From positions 48,372 through 112,371 of the forward strand of contig NZ_LN831278.1 in NCBI RefSeq assembly GCF_900069005.2: a DNA stretch of 64,000 bases, written 5' to 3'. This document shows positions 55,334-64,000 of the stretch, piece after piece (position 1 is the first letter of the stretch; every line of letters starts with the position of its first letter). A program made the position numbers and the translations under genes. Source of the stretch: Paenibacillus sp. GM2. Its GTDB lineage: Bacteria; Bacillota; Bacilli; Paenibacillales; Paenibacillaceae. The notes beneath the pieces are model-generated. The model was not told the DNA's origin. It was given only the letters and a program-made list of their open reading frames with translations, and made no database searches.

Positions 55334-57088
55334 AACCTCTGTATGATCAAGAGGGATAGACATGGTGACTATAGTTCCCTTGCCAACTTCACTCTGGATC
55401 CTTAATGAAGCTCGTCCATTATAAATGCCTTCTAAGCGTTCAGTAATATTAAAAATTGCCGTTCCAGTTCCTTTTTGGGAATCAACTGTTTGCTCACCCA
55501 GTACACGCATTTTGTCGCTATTAATGCCTGTCCCGTTATCCTCAACTACTATATTCATAGATTCCTTTGCGGCATCAATGCTGATGGTCATTTTTCTGTT
55601 CTCTTTTATATTTGTAAAGGCATGGTGAATGGCGTTCTCCACAAGGGGTTGTAAGGAAAATGGAGGCAGAAGGACTTTCTCTAGGCCTGGCCTGATATTC
55701 CACACAATTTGGTACTTATTCGGAAAGCGAGCTTGCTCTAGTGACAAATAGGCCTCAACATGTTCAATTTCTTTGTCCAGGGGAATGAGCAATTGCCGTG
55801 CCCCTTGCAAATTACTACGATAGAAATTACTTAGATCAATGAGCAGTTCTCGCGCTCTTTCGACATCAGTACGGCATAATGCAGAAATGGTATTAATCGC
55901 ATTAAAGAAGAAATGAGGATGTATTTGCGCTTGTAAAGCTCTGATTTCCGCGTCCTTCAGCAGCTTCGATTGCTGCTCAGCTTGAGCTAATTCTAGCTGG
56001 GTGGAGAATAGATTGGCTAATCCTTCAGCTAATTCTTGCTGAACTTCTGTTAATTTGTCCGGCCGTGTGAAATACATTTTAAGTGATCCGACCGTTGTCC
56101 CATGGACTTTTAAAGGAATCACAATAGCGGCCTGCAATGGGCAGTCAGCTTGAAAGCAATGAATATCTTTTTTTGATCTCGCTACATGAATCACACCTTG
56201 TTCAAGCACTTTTTTAGTTAATTTAGTGGCCAGTCCCTCAAGAGGTGCATGATGATCGGAAGCAACACCAACATGTGACAGTGGCTTGTTATCGTCAGTA
56301 ATAGCTACAGCATCCGCATCCGTTCCCAAGAGTATAATTTTGGAGATCTCCTTACACGAATCCGGGTTCAAGCCCTGCCGAAAAAAAGGAAGCGTTTGCT
56401 CTGCGATTTGAAAGGTTCGATTGGTTTGGAATGCGCGGGTCCTTTCTTTATCATTCAGCACTGACTGAATGATAAAGACAAATAGCAAAGTCCCAAAGCC
56501 GTTCCCAATAATCATGGGCAGTCCGATTAGCTGGACAAGCTCCCAGGCATTTGCGAATGGTCTGGCCATGATCAAAATAATTATCATCTGGACCGCTTCT
56601 AATGTCATTCCTACGGAAACAGTAAAAAATGGAGTAAGTTTATTAGACTTCCTTCGCCGCCATTTTCCTATATATCCGGCCGTAGCGCCTGCCAAAACAG
56701 TTGATAGGGCGCAGGCTGCAGCGGTAAAACCTCCAAGTGAATAACGGTGTAAACCGGCAATCAGTCCACTTCCTATTCCAACTGCAGGCCCTCCCAGCAA
56801 GCCTCCAATGAAAACGCCCATGACTCTGGTGTTGGCAATTGCATTCTCGGAACCAATAGAAGCTAGCCAATGCCAATTATGGTGGGCAATTGTACTGTGG
56901 TGAATTTCAATCCCCGTATAGTTGCTAATAATTCCAAATGTCCCGAACAGGATAGTGAGTTTCAGTTTCTCACTTGTTTTGTGTTCACCTTGTACAATTT
57001 GACGGAATGATTTCATTTGAGAGAGTAAAAAGGCTGCAGTCACAATAATACCTATTTTTTCGATCATGAAAGGCAGCAGCTGTAACAT
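55328..57088 (-). CDS. LytS-family sensor histidine kinase
   Basis: 586 residues. The N-terminal 5TM-5TMR_LYT domain includes NTRVMGVFIGGLLGGPAVGIGSGLIAGLHRYSLGG. A GAF-like region (about 220-350) follows, then the His-kinase domain with His in LQAQIHPHFFFNAINTISALCR and the ATPase with VENAIHHAFTN and VVEDNGTGI. B. subtilis LytS and E. coli BtsS/YpdA use this architecture; the latter two sense pyruvate. The stop codon is inside a repeat element. The ATG start has only a weak GGTGA site. Confidence 0.92.
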   Translation of the reverse strand: MLQLLPFMIEKIGIIVTAAFLLSQMKSFRQIVQGEHKTSEKLKLTILFGTFGIISNYTGIEIHHSTIAHHNWHWLASIGSENAIANTRVMGVFIGGLLGGPAVGIGSGLIAGLHRYSLGGFTAAACALSTVLAGATAGYIGKWRRRKSNKLTPFFTVSVGMTLEAVQMIIILIMARPFANAWELVQLIGLPMIIGNGFGTLLFVFIIQSVLNDKERTRAFQTNRTFQIAEQTLPFFRQGLNPDSCKEISKIILLGTDADAVAITDDNKPLSHVGVASDHHAPLEGLATKLTKKVLEQGVIHVARSKKDIHCFQADCPLQAAIVIPLKVHGTTVGSLKMYFTRPDKLTEVQQELAEGLANLFSTQLELAQAEQQSKLLKDAEIRALQAQIHPHFFFNAINTISALCRTDVERARELLIDLSNFYRSNLQGARQLLIPLDKEIEHVEAYLSLEQARFPNKYQIVWNIRPGLEKVLLPPFSLQPLVENAIHHAFTNIKENRKMTISIDAAKESMNIVVEDNGTGINSDKMRVLGEQTVDSQKGTGTAIFNITERLEGIYNGRASLRIQSEVGKGTIVTMSIPLDHTEVV

Positions 57089-57315
57089 AAAGTCACCATC
57101 CGTTCTGTTTTATTCTCTACAATCCATTTGTATCCTATAACAAGACATAAGGATTTGTCGACTCCGTCTTAATAGACGTTATTTAAATAGTCCAGTCGCG
57201 CGTATACGCCCGGGGCGGGGGACATATAAAATAATTTGTGATATGCTCATGTGAGCAATTGGGAAAGAAATAATTTTACAAGGTGTATTGTTAAGGAGAA
57301 TGGGAGAGAGAAAAC

Positions 57316-58608
57316 TTGTTTTCATATAAAATCGGGGGTCCTAAAGACAGAAAAATTTTGTTTGGGCTAATGGCATTTGTGTTAGTACTATCCGTATCGA
57401 TTGTGCTGTATTATGGCGATTATTTCTTTCTGGGAGATCCGAATGCTCCCAATAATGATGATGTGAAATATATTCAGACGGCAAAAATTTTGCTGAACGA
57501 AGGGACGCTTGCCTACAATACCGGAACAGAACCTACTTCATTTATTATGCCGGGCTTTCCGCTGATCCTGGCGGGATTTCTGGCGGTCTTTGGGCAGGAT
57601 GGCGGAGGGATAGTGGCCTTTCGACTATTTCAGTGCTTGCTTCAAGCGGGTTCTCTCTATTTTATCTTCATTATTGCACGTTATATATTTAATTCGCGGA
57701 CTGCCTTAATAGCCTGCGTAATAAGCGCCTTATATCCTCCAGACTACTTCTCATCGGGCGTCATTCTGTCGGAGACGATATTCCGGATCATTGTGCTGCT
57801 GTTAGTCTGCGCGCTTATCTCCGCCGTACAGTCCAAACGATGGGAATGCTATGTACTGATAGGCGTGCTTACTGCCGTCGCGGCTTATTTTAAGCCCCAG
57901 GCTTCTTTGTTCCCTGCCGTTCTACTTATTTTATGGTGGAGAGAGAAGTATACATGGAAGGAAATGCTGCGTTTCACCTGTATGATCGGCATGGTGTATA
58001 TTGTTCTGCTGTCTCCATGGTGGGTTCGCAACATAATTACATTGGGTCACTTTATTCTTTTTACGGAATCGGGGGGCAGCCCATTTTTACTGGGAACTCA
58101 GATTTTTCATCTTATGCCGCCTGACGGGTTCTTTGAGGCTTATCCGCAATATCATCCGGAGACGCTCTTTCAAGGCCACGATGCAACTGCAGCAGCCAAA
58201 GGAATCGACATATTGAAATACGGCTTTACCCATGCTCCGCTACTGTACCTGTTATGGTATACGCTGGGTAAATTTATCGGATTATATTTCGAAGCCTATT
58301 ACTGGCTGCCGATCTTGGGTCTGGATCTGGTGACTGCGCATGTGATTCAAGCGCTGCTGATCGGGCTAAGCATTGCCGGCATGGTGATGTCGCGAAGATC
58401 AGAGGAACGGAAGCGTCGTTTGCCTGTTTTGTTGACGATCTTGTATTTTACAGGAATTTATGTTCCGTTTATTGCCTTTTCGAGATATGGTTACCCGACG
58501 GTGGTGCTCCTGCTGATGTATTCAGCGTTGGCCGTCCAGCAAATCATCTATAAGATCAAGTTGAGCAGGCAGAAGAAACAGATGACACCACGTCAAATGG
58601 AAGGTTAA
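57316..58608 (+). CDS. GT39-like membrane glycosyltransferase
   Basis: 430 residues with about ten membrane segments. Residues 40-75 (FLGDPNAPNNDDVKYIQTAKILLNEG) carry the acidic pair (DD) on an extracytoplasmic loop expected of GT-C (family 39/ArnT-like) enzymes that use polyprenyl-phosphate sugars. The TTG start lies after a purine-rich GGGAGAGAG. The sugar and the acceptor are unknown. It precedes the SLH protein gene, which might be a substrate, but the two are separated by a terminator. Confidence 0.75.
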   Translation: MFSYKIGGPKDRKILFGLMAFVLVLSVSIVLYYGDYFFLGDPNAPNNDDVKYIQTAKILLNEGTLAYNTGTEPTSFIMPGFPLILAGFLAVFGQDGGGIVAFRLFQCLLQAGSLYFIFIIARYIFNSRTALIACVISALYPPDYFSSGVILSETIFRIIVLLLVCALISAVQSKRWECYVLIGVLTAVAAYFKPQASLFPAVLLILWWREKYTWKEMLRFTCMIGMVYIVLLSPWWVRNIITLGHFILFTESGGSPFLLGTQIFHLMPPDGFFEAYPQYHPETLFQGHDATAAAKGIDILKYGFTHAPLLYLLWYTLGKFIGLYFEAYYWLPILGLDLVTAHVIQALLIGLSIAGMVMSRRSEERKRRLPVLLTILYFTGIYVPFIAFSRYGYPTVVLLLMYSALAVQQIIYKIKLSRQKKQMTPRQMEG

Positions 58609-59064
58609 TGAGGTGCGATGCTAGAAATCCTCGTTAACCTTTGTGAAAGTATATTTCCCACGTTTCGCAGCTCCTGACTAAGAAGTCAGGGGCTTTTGTG
58701 TTTGCTCCGGCGGCTGGCCAATGGACGTCATAGTTCTGTATGCCCGACTCCTTAGATTCTGAATCTCTATGCCTGGTTGTATTGTCTTAGGAAGTTCGGA
58801 GGGGAGAGGAAGATTAGCTGCCTTATTTTCGGGACAGGTAAATAAATGTATATACAAGGTCATGATTAATCTATTTGAATTCAGAGCCAAGTTTCATACT
58901 GTTACAGTAGGTCGTTGCTTATGGTGCTCGATCACGTGATAAAATCACGGAAAGGAGGAGGGAGCATCGAATTCAGCTTGTAAAGTATAGCTTGCTTGAA
59001 GAAAGTTAATCTGGTTTCTTGATCGATGCAAAGGATAGGGAGTAAAAGAAAGGGGCTAGCATGT
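58609..59064. other. Gap between the glycosyltransferase and SLH protein genes
   Basis: About 450 bases with a terminator at 58670-58697 (GCTCCTGACT-AAGA-AGTCAGGGGC then TTTTGTGTTT) and a palindrome ATCACGTGAT near 58931. An AAGGAGGAGGGAG at about 58952-58964 does not precede an obvious gene. No further feature can be supported. Confidence 0.6.
58670..58697 (+). terminator. Terminator after the glycosyltransferase gene
   Basis: GCTCCTGACT pairs with AGTCAGGGGC, followed by a T-rich tail. Confidence 0.7.
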
Positions 59065-62000
59065 ATGAGAAGTAAACGATGGTTATCAATGGTCATAATT
59101 GCAGTCATGCTATTCACGCTTATTCCGGCTGCGTATGTGGCAGAGGCAACATCGTCACAGGACAGCAAGCAGGTTGTTGCCGGTCAGGGCGCGCGTGGCG
59201 ACCTGAATTTAGAACCGGTTGCTCAGCCTGATGGTCAGGTGCCGGCAGAACAGAGGGACGAGGGTGGCTTGGGATCAGTTCCGGCAGCCTTACCTGGAGA
59301 AGGGGCCATTGATCCGACTAACGAAGCCGCTCAAGGCACGGATCAGGTTGTTCCACCTGCTGAGCAGGCCCTGGGTGCAGAGCCGCAAAACGTAACCTCA
59401 GCGGTATATGATCAGCCATATAATTTGGCTCTTGGTCTCACTTATGAATGGTCAGAAGCGCCGGAGGCGGCATATTCGGATGATGGCGGCAAACTGACGG
59501 ATGGCAAATACGGAGAGCTGGACATATCCGATCCAGCCTGGGTAGGACATCTCAAGAAGAAAACGCGTGAAGTCGTATTTGATCTCGGTGATCCGAAGTC
59601 GATCACGAAGATTAAGGCGAACTTCCTGCAGGACTGGCCAAATAATAATGTGCTTATGCCGCTGACAGTCTCGATGTATGTCTCCGATGATAAGCAGAAT
59701 TGGGGACTGCTCTCGCATTATGCCACTCAGACGCTCTGGAGAGACGGACAATACAAGGAGAACTATGAGTGGGATGGAAGCAAGGATGGCATTAAGAGCA
59801 TAGGTCCTGATGCGAAAATCGCTTATGCCCGTTACGTAAAGGTTATGTTCTCGATGCATACCAAGGCGATGAGCTTCGTGGATGAGATTGAAATTTGGGG
59901 TAGCGACGGACAGGTGCAAGGTGCGGTAACCGTTCCAACGCAGCAGCCAGCATTCCTTACTCCAGGCGAGGCGACGGCCGGGATTAAGCATCTTGGATTG
60001 CTCTATAACGGGCATTACAGCAATGATCTGGGAACCTGGAAGAAGGAGCGGATCATTCCGAATATCAGCTACGTGGATAAGGCCGGGGAGCCAACCGATT
60101 GGCTCTTTGACGGTGTTCTGTATTTGGGGACCTTCTCGGATCTGGGCCGCGGGTTTGGTGCCGGATCAGGTAATCCGTCGCTGAAAGAGGATTGGGAATG
60201 GTATTTGAATAAGACATTTGCTTCCGAAGGAGACATGGACCAGCTTAATGAAGCGACCAAGGAAGTGGGCGCCAAGCTGAATCAGCCGAATCAGAAAGAG
60301 AAGGTTGTGCTGATGATCCCTTATCCGGATGAGGGAGTAACCAGTTTCGGCGATGTGGATGGCGATAATATATCCGAAAATTTTAAAGCGCTTACAGACC
60401 GGGTAAAGGCGGTTCAATGGTACCTGGATGAAGTGAAGCAAAGATGGGAAACGGCGGATTACTCCCATCTTGAGCTTGTCGGGATGTACTGGCTGGAAGA
60501 GCAGATTGGCACCGATCACAATGGACCGGAGTTGATCCGCTTGGTTAGCGACCAGGTCCATACGATGACGGTTTCCGGCCGCAGCAATATGAAATTTTTC
60601 TGGATTCCTCATTTCCTGGCTTATAAGAGCTTCATGTGGAAGGATGTCGGGTTTGATGCTGTAGCCTTCCAGCCGAACTATTTCTTTGAACCGATGGATT
60701 ATGATCGTCTGGAGGACGCGGCGAATATTGCGAAGCGGTACGGGATGACCAATGAATTCGAATTCGATGACCGGATGCTGACCGACGGGGTCTTCCGCGA
60801 ACGATATATCGATTACTTGAACAGCGGTGTTGAGACCGGCCTGATGAGGGGTGGCTTCAATGCATACTATCAAGGAAATAACGCTGTATATAACAGTGCG
60901 AAGAGTCCGGATCCGAGCAACAGGGTTCTATATGATTGGCTGTATCAATATGTACAAGGGACGTATCAGATGAATAATGCGGTGCCTCCCGAAGTAGATG
61001 TACTGATGAATGGCGAGCCATTCCAAAGCGGTGTTGTGCTGCCGGAGACAGAGTCGGCTCAGTTCACCTGGAAGCTGAGAGAGGATGACGGACTGACCAA
61101 GGTGAATGCGCTGTTTGATGGAAAGGCATATGAGTCGGGAACAGTCATCCCTCTGGCTGGCAAGCTGGGAAAACATGAATTACTCATTACGGTAACCTCC
61201 GGCAAATCGGTTAAAATCTCATATATAGTGGAGGCGTCCACGAATGCAGAGGGAATCCGGGCATACATTGACCGCTTTGCAGAAGAACAGAAAATTACAG
61301 ATGCAGCAGCGGTGCATTCCTTGAATAACTACTTGGAAATGATGAAGCGCTATGAAGGAAAGGACGCGGCACAAGCTGCCAAGTATCTTAAAGGCTTTAA
61401 CGTTAAGCTGGATCAATTTACGAAGGCCGGAATGGTAAAGACGGAGGCCTGCAACACACTGAAGGAGATCGTATATTATCTCACAGGCAACTTGGCACAG
61501 GATAAAGCCGTTGAAGCCTCTTCAACGGAGGGGGGCAATCCTAATTATGTACCGGCAAAGGCCGTCGACGGGTTTCCTGCCTCAAGATGGGCGAGTGACT
61601 ATGTAGACAATACCTGGTTCCAAGTTGATCTGGGCGCAGCGCGAGAGTTCAATACGATCCGCATCGATTGGGAATATGCCCGGGCTAAGACCTACAAGCT
61701 GCTTGTATCCGACGATAAAAAGACCTGGACTAATGTTATGGCTAATGACGGAGTTATTACAGCGCAGGATGGCAAAGAAACGGTGCAATTCTCCCCGGTA
61801 ACCGCGAGATATATCAAATTCCAAGGGGTTGATCGGAACACGGATTATGGTTATTCCTTCTACGAGTTTGGAGTATATAACCTCTCCGGCGACGTTGAGG
61901 TGCAGGCTATTGACGGCTTGCAAGCTACCGTGGACACGGCAGCAAGGAAAGTCATGATTGACGGATTGCTAATGAATGGCGAAGCCCAAGCCGCAGTAAG

Positions 62001-63495
62001 CTTGAAGGTGTTGGATCCTCAAGGCAAGGTTGATTATGAAGAGAAGAAGGCAAGCACCGCAGAGGGGAAAGTCCAATTCGCATTTACGCTGAAGGGTCAA
62101 TTGGAAGGAACCTATGAGGCATACGTATCGACAGACGGTATGGTGACGCCCGCTAAGGTGAGCTTTGACTACAAGAAGGCAGACCCAGGCAATGGCAACG
62201 GGAATGAAGGCCATGGCAATAACGGTAATAATGGTAGTGGGGGAAGCGGCGGCGGTTCCTCTGTTCCAACTTCGCCTTCTGCTTCAACGTCTGTTGAACT
62301 GAGGCCACAAGCCGATGGCTCGGTTTTGGGCGAGGTAAGTACAAAGCTGGATTCCGATGGGAAAACAGCCGTGGGGATGGTGAGCGAACAGGATCTGCAG
62401 AAAGCGATGGCTGAAGCCAAGGCGGATGCGGATGGCAAGCTGAATATCACGCTTAAGATGGACAGCATTAGTGATGCAGCGAATTATGCGCTGGATCTTC
62501 CGGCCTTATTCCTCTCCGAGTATCCGAATCTGTCGATCAAGATGAACACGCCAAAAGCGTCAATTGTTCTATCCGGGCAGATGTTCGACAAATCTGCTGA
62601 TCTGGGCAAGCAAATACGCTGGATCATTGGTACAGGGGATGTTCAAGCCCTGAGCAAATCCGCACAGGCCCAAATCGGCAGCAGACCGCTCATTCGGCTG
62701 GAAGTGAAGATCGATGGCAAGAGCATAGCTTGGAAGAATGAGGAGGCACCAGTTACTATGGCAATTCCGTATGTTAGAGCTAATACGGAGGCCGCTTCCA
62801 GCCTGGGCATTCTAGCGATCAATAACCAGGATGCGGCTAATATCATTCCAGGAGCATCGTACTCCGATGTGAGCCAGGAAATCAGCTTCCAGGTCGGTCA
62901 GACCGGAACGTATGGAGTATTTGCTGAGCGGTCTGCTGTGCAGTTTACCGATCTGGGCAAACATGCCTGGGCACAGGAAGCGATCGAGCAGCTGGCCGCC
63001 TTAGGGATTGTAAAGGGGACATCAGCGGCAACATTTAGTCCGACCGAGCAGGTAAGCCGTGCAGACTTTATTGTCATGCTGGTGAGGGCACTGGATTTGA
63101 AGGCAGACGGAAGCGGTGCATTCACCGATGTGCAATCACAGGATTACTATTATGATGCGGTATCGATTGCGAAGCAGCTTGGTATCGTCACGGGGATGGA
63201 TGGCGATAAGTTCGTTCCGCAAGGGAAGATAACGAGACAAGACATGATGGTAATGGCAGCTCGGGCGATCCAGGCGGCAAAGGGACAAGAGATCTCGGGC
63301 AGCTTGGCATCGCTGGAAGGCTTCAAGGATACGGCGGTGGTAGCCGATTACGCAGCAAGTCATATCGCGGGAATGGTTGAGCAGGGTCTGATTCAGGGAG
63401 ACCGTGATCGGATCAAACCGCGCGACCAGGCGACCCGTGCCGAAGCAGCTGTATTCCTGCATCGTTTGTTATATAGCTTGGCGATAGTTCAATAA
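59065..63495 (+). CDS. Secreted DUF4855/discoidin protein with SLH anchor
   Basis: A 1476-residue cell-surface protein. In order: a signal peptide (WLSMVIIAVMLFTLIPAAYVAEA); a low-complexity Glu/Gln/Pro region to about 110; a first F5/8 type C (discoidin) domain (about 115-290); DUF4855 (about 300-650; GIKHLGLLYNGHYSNDLG, DWLFDGVLYLG); a linker; a second discoidin domain (about 810-960; NYVPAKAVDGFPASRWASD); a Gly/Asn-rich linker; and three SLH repeats at the C-terminus (FTDLGKHAWAQEAIEQLAALG; FTDVQSQDYYYDAVSIAKQLG; FKDTAVVADYAASHIAGMVE). The SLH repeats bind pyruvylated wall polysaccharide; the discoidin parts suggest glycan binding. AAAGGGG precedes the ATG; a longer frame from 59026 is less likely. 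Confidence 0.88.
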   Translation: MRSKRWLSMVIIAVMLFTLIPAAYVAEATSSQDSKQVVAGQGARGDLNLEPVAQPDGQVPAEQRDEGGLGSVPAALPGEGAIDPTNEAAQGTDQVVPPAEQALGAEPQNVTSAVYDQPYNLALGLTYEWSEAPEAAYSDDGGKLTDGKYGELDISDPAWVGHLKKKTREVVFDLGDPKSITKIKANFLQDWPNNNVLMPLTVSMYVSDDKQNWGLLSHYATQTLWRDGQYKENYEWDGSKDGIKSIGPDAKIAYARYVKVMFSMHTKAMSFVDEIEIWGSDGQVQGAVTVPTQQPAFLTPGEATAGIKHLGLLYNGHYSNDLGTWKKERIIPNISYVDKAGEPTDWLFDGVLYLGTFSDLGRGFGAGSGNPSLKEDWEWYLNKTFASEGDMDQLNEATKEVGAKLNQPNQKEKVVLMIPYPDEGVTSFGDVDGDNISENFKALTDRVKAVQWYLDEVKQRWETADYSHLELVGMYWLEEQIGTDHNGPELIRLVSDQVHTMTVSGRSNMKFFWIPHFLAYKSFMWKDVGFDAVAFQPNYFFEPMDYDRLEDAANIAKRYGMTNEFEFDDRMLTDGVFRERYIDYLNSGVETGLMRGGFNAYYQGNNAVYNSAKSPDPSNRVLYDWLYQYVQGTYQMNNAVPPEVDVLMNGEPFQSGVVLPETESAQFTWKLREDDGLTKVNALFDGKAYESGTVIPLAGKLGKHELLITVTSGKSVKISYIVEASTNAEGIRAYIDRFAEEQKITDAAAVHSLNNYLEMMKRYEGKDAAQAAKYLKGFNVKLDQFTKAGMVKTEACNTLKEIVYYLTGNLAQDKAVEASSTEGGNPNYVPAKAVDGFPASRWASDYVDNTWFQVDLGAAREFNTIRIDWEYARAKTYKLLVSDDKKTWTNVMANDGVITAQDGKETVQFSPVTARYIKFQGVDRNTDYGYSFYEFGVYNLSGDVEVQAIDGLQATVDTAARKVMIDGLLMNGEAQAAVSLKVLDPQGKVDYEEKKASTAEGKVQFAFTLKGQLEGTYEAYVSTDGMVTPAKVSFDYKKADPGNGNGNEGHGNNGNNGSGGSGGGSSVPTSPSASTSVELRPQADGSVLGEVSTKLDSDGKTAVGMVSEQDLQKAMAEAKADADGKLNITLKMDSISDAANYALDLPALFLSEYPNLSIKMNTPKASIVLSGQMFDKSADLGKQIRWIIGTGDVQALSKSAQAQIGSRPLIRLEVKIDGKSIAWKNEEAPVTMAIPYVRANTEAASSLGILAINNQDAANIIPGASYSDVSQEISFQVGQTGTYGVFAERSAVQFTDLGKHAWAQEAIEQLAALGIVKGTSAATFSPTEQVSRADFIVMLVRALDLKADGSGAFTDVQSQDYYYDAVSIAKQLGIVTGMDGDKFVPQGKITRQDMMVMAARAIQAAKGQEISGSLASLEGFKDTAVVADYAASHIAGMVEQGLIQGDRDRIKPRDQATRAEAAVFLHRLLYSLAIVQ

Positions 63496-63500
63496 ATAGC

Positions 63501-63532
63501 AAAAAGGACTTGGCTAATGCCAAGTCCTTTTT
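63501..63532 (+). terminator. Terminator after the SLH protein gene
   Basis: AAAAAGGACTTGG pairs with CCAAGTCCTTTTT. Confidence 0.9.
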
Positions 63533-63555
63533 ATGTGCCTGATCATAAGTACTAA

Positions 63556-63683
63556 TATGCAACTATTTGGCTGGATCATTCCTTAATTAGGGTCGGAATC
63601 AGGGAATAGTTGCATACATGCAGCTATTCCCCAATTTCGAGGCGAATTCCTGAGTATAATTGCATTTCTGCAACTATTCTTGA
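63556..63683. repeat. Imperfect palindromic repeats around a TTGCA core
   Basis: TATGCAACTATTTGG (63556-63570), GGAATAGTTGCAT-AC-ATGCAGCTATTCC (63603-63630, one mismatch) and TATAATTGCA-TTTC-TGCAACTATT (about 63655-63678) share the core AATAGTTGCA in both directions. They lie in the gap between two convergent genes. Confidence 0.7.
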
Positions 63684-63704
63684 AATACAAAGCGCCTAAA
63701 TCTC

Positions 63705-64000
63705 CTAAGCCAATCGCATTCTGAAGTCTTCGTAGCCAAATTCATGCACGATCTGACAGCTCCCGGTTTTGTCGCGCAGCACAAGGGCTGGCAACGGCAT
63801 GCCGTTAAAGGTCGTGTTCTTCACCATGGAGTAAATCGCCATGTCGCCGAAGACGAGGCGGTCGCCGTTCTTCAGCGGCTGATCGAACGAGTAATCGCCG
63901 ATGTTGTCGCCCGAGAGACAGGTAGGCCCGCCGAGCCGATACGTATAAAGCTTCTCACCGGGTTCCCCGGAGCCAAGCAGCGGCGGGGCCGGCCTCTTTT
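63705..64000 (-). CDS. nspC: Carboxynorspermidine decarboxylase (NspC-like), 3' part only
   Basis: The minus strand is open from the right edge to TAG at 63705. The roughly 98 residues read ...LLGSGEPGEKLYTYRLGGPTCLSGDNIGDY..., then NGDRLVFGDMAIYSMVKNTTFNGMPLPALVL. Cys in GPTCLSGD and the YSMVKNTTFNG region are features of the NspC branch of PLP-dependent alanine-racemase-fold decarboxylases. The enzyme makes norspermidine or spermidine from the carboxylated precursor. The start and PLP lysine are outside the window. LysA-type decarboxylase is the alternative. Confidence 0.8.
   Translation of the reverse strand, partial: KRPAPPLLGSGEPGEKLYTYRLGGPTCLSGDNIGDYSFDQPLKNGDRLVFGDMAIYSMVKNTTFNGMPLPALVLRDKTGSCQIVHEFGYEDFRMRLA

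Overview
The window looks like chromosomal DNA of a low-to-mid GC Firmicute of the Paenibacillus type. The evidence is the cggR-gapA-pgk-tpiA-gpmI-eno glycolytic cluster followed by secG-rnr-smpB-ssrA, a tmRNA tag reading GKQQNNFALAA, a CtsR-type operator at clpP, LplB/LplC/LipO-type sugar transport, an SLH-anchored discoidin/DUF4855 protein, frequent TTG and GTG starts behind strong ribosome binding sites, and families of short intergenic repeats. The species cannot be named from the sequence alone.

Layout. 1-12.8 kb: the 3' part of a secreted SIMPL-domain protein; a polyamine uptake operon (potABC, a tandem repeat array, then potD); a DUF418 membrane protein; an OmpR/histidine kinase pair with a YqeB-like membrane protein; a secreted stalk-domain/DUF3298-like protein; clpP and tRNA-Arg. 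13-19.3 kb: a LacI-type regulator, two LplB/LplC-type permeases, a solute-binding lipoprotein and a cytosolic GH30 glycosidase form an oligosaccharide uptake and cleavage unit with matching palindromic operators. 19.5-32.4 kb: the core block of glycolysis (cggR to eno), secG, rnr, smpB and ssrA. 32.4-46.4 kb: an accessory, partly decayed region. It holds tandem HI0933/BaiN-type flavoprotein genes plus a distant remnant of a third copy, a gene for a TIR/deoxyribosyltransferase-like protein, broken AraC, DsbA-like, MarR and membrane-protein genes, secreted orphans, and enzymes such as Ung and a viroplasmin-RNase H, with a small tyrosine-recombinase-like gene near its right end. 46.5-52.3 kb: a complete seven-gene Mrp Na+/H+ antiporter operon. 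52.4-57.1 kb: cstA with a LytS/LytT two-component system on the minus strand. 57.3-64 kb: a GT39-like membrane glycosyltransferase, a 1476-residue SLH surface protein and the 3' end of a probable carboxynorspermidine decarboxylase gene.

How the parts work together. The glycolytic block carries the expected CggR operator. The Mrp operon exports sodium and sits beside a divergent universal-stress-protein gene. LytS/LytT next to CstA suggests a pyruvate- or peptide-responsive uptake module, and a cre-like site upstream of cstA suggests CcpA control. The pot operon and the nspC-like gene at opposite ends both point to polyamine metabolism.

The most unusual material is (a) a 165-169 bp element with 12-bp terminal inverted repeats, present as a four-unit 184-bp tandem array between potC and potD, as a single copy between lytS and lytT, and as a truncated copy in the pgk leader; (b) the flavoprotein gene family with one copy reduced by a deletion at a GGATGT direct repeat; and (c) several proteins that keep a fold but lack the family's key residue: an isochorismatase-like protein without the cysteine, and a recombinase without the first arginine. 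No complete CRISPR array, prophage or intact insertion sequence was seen.
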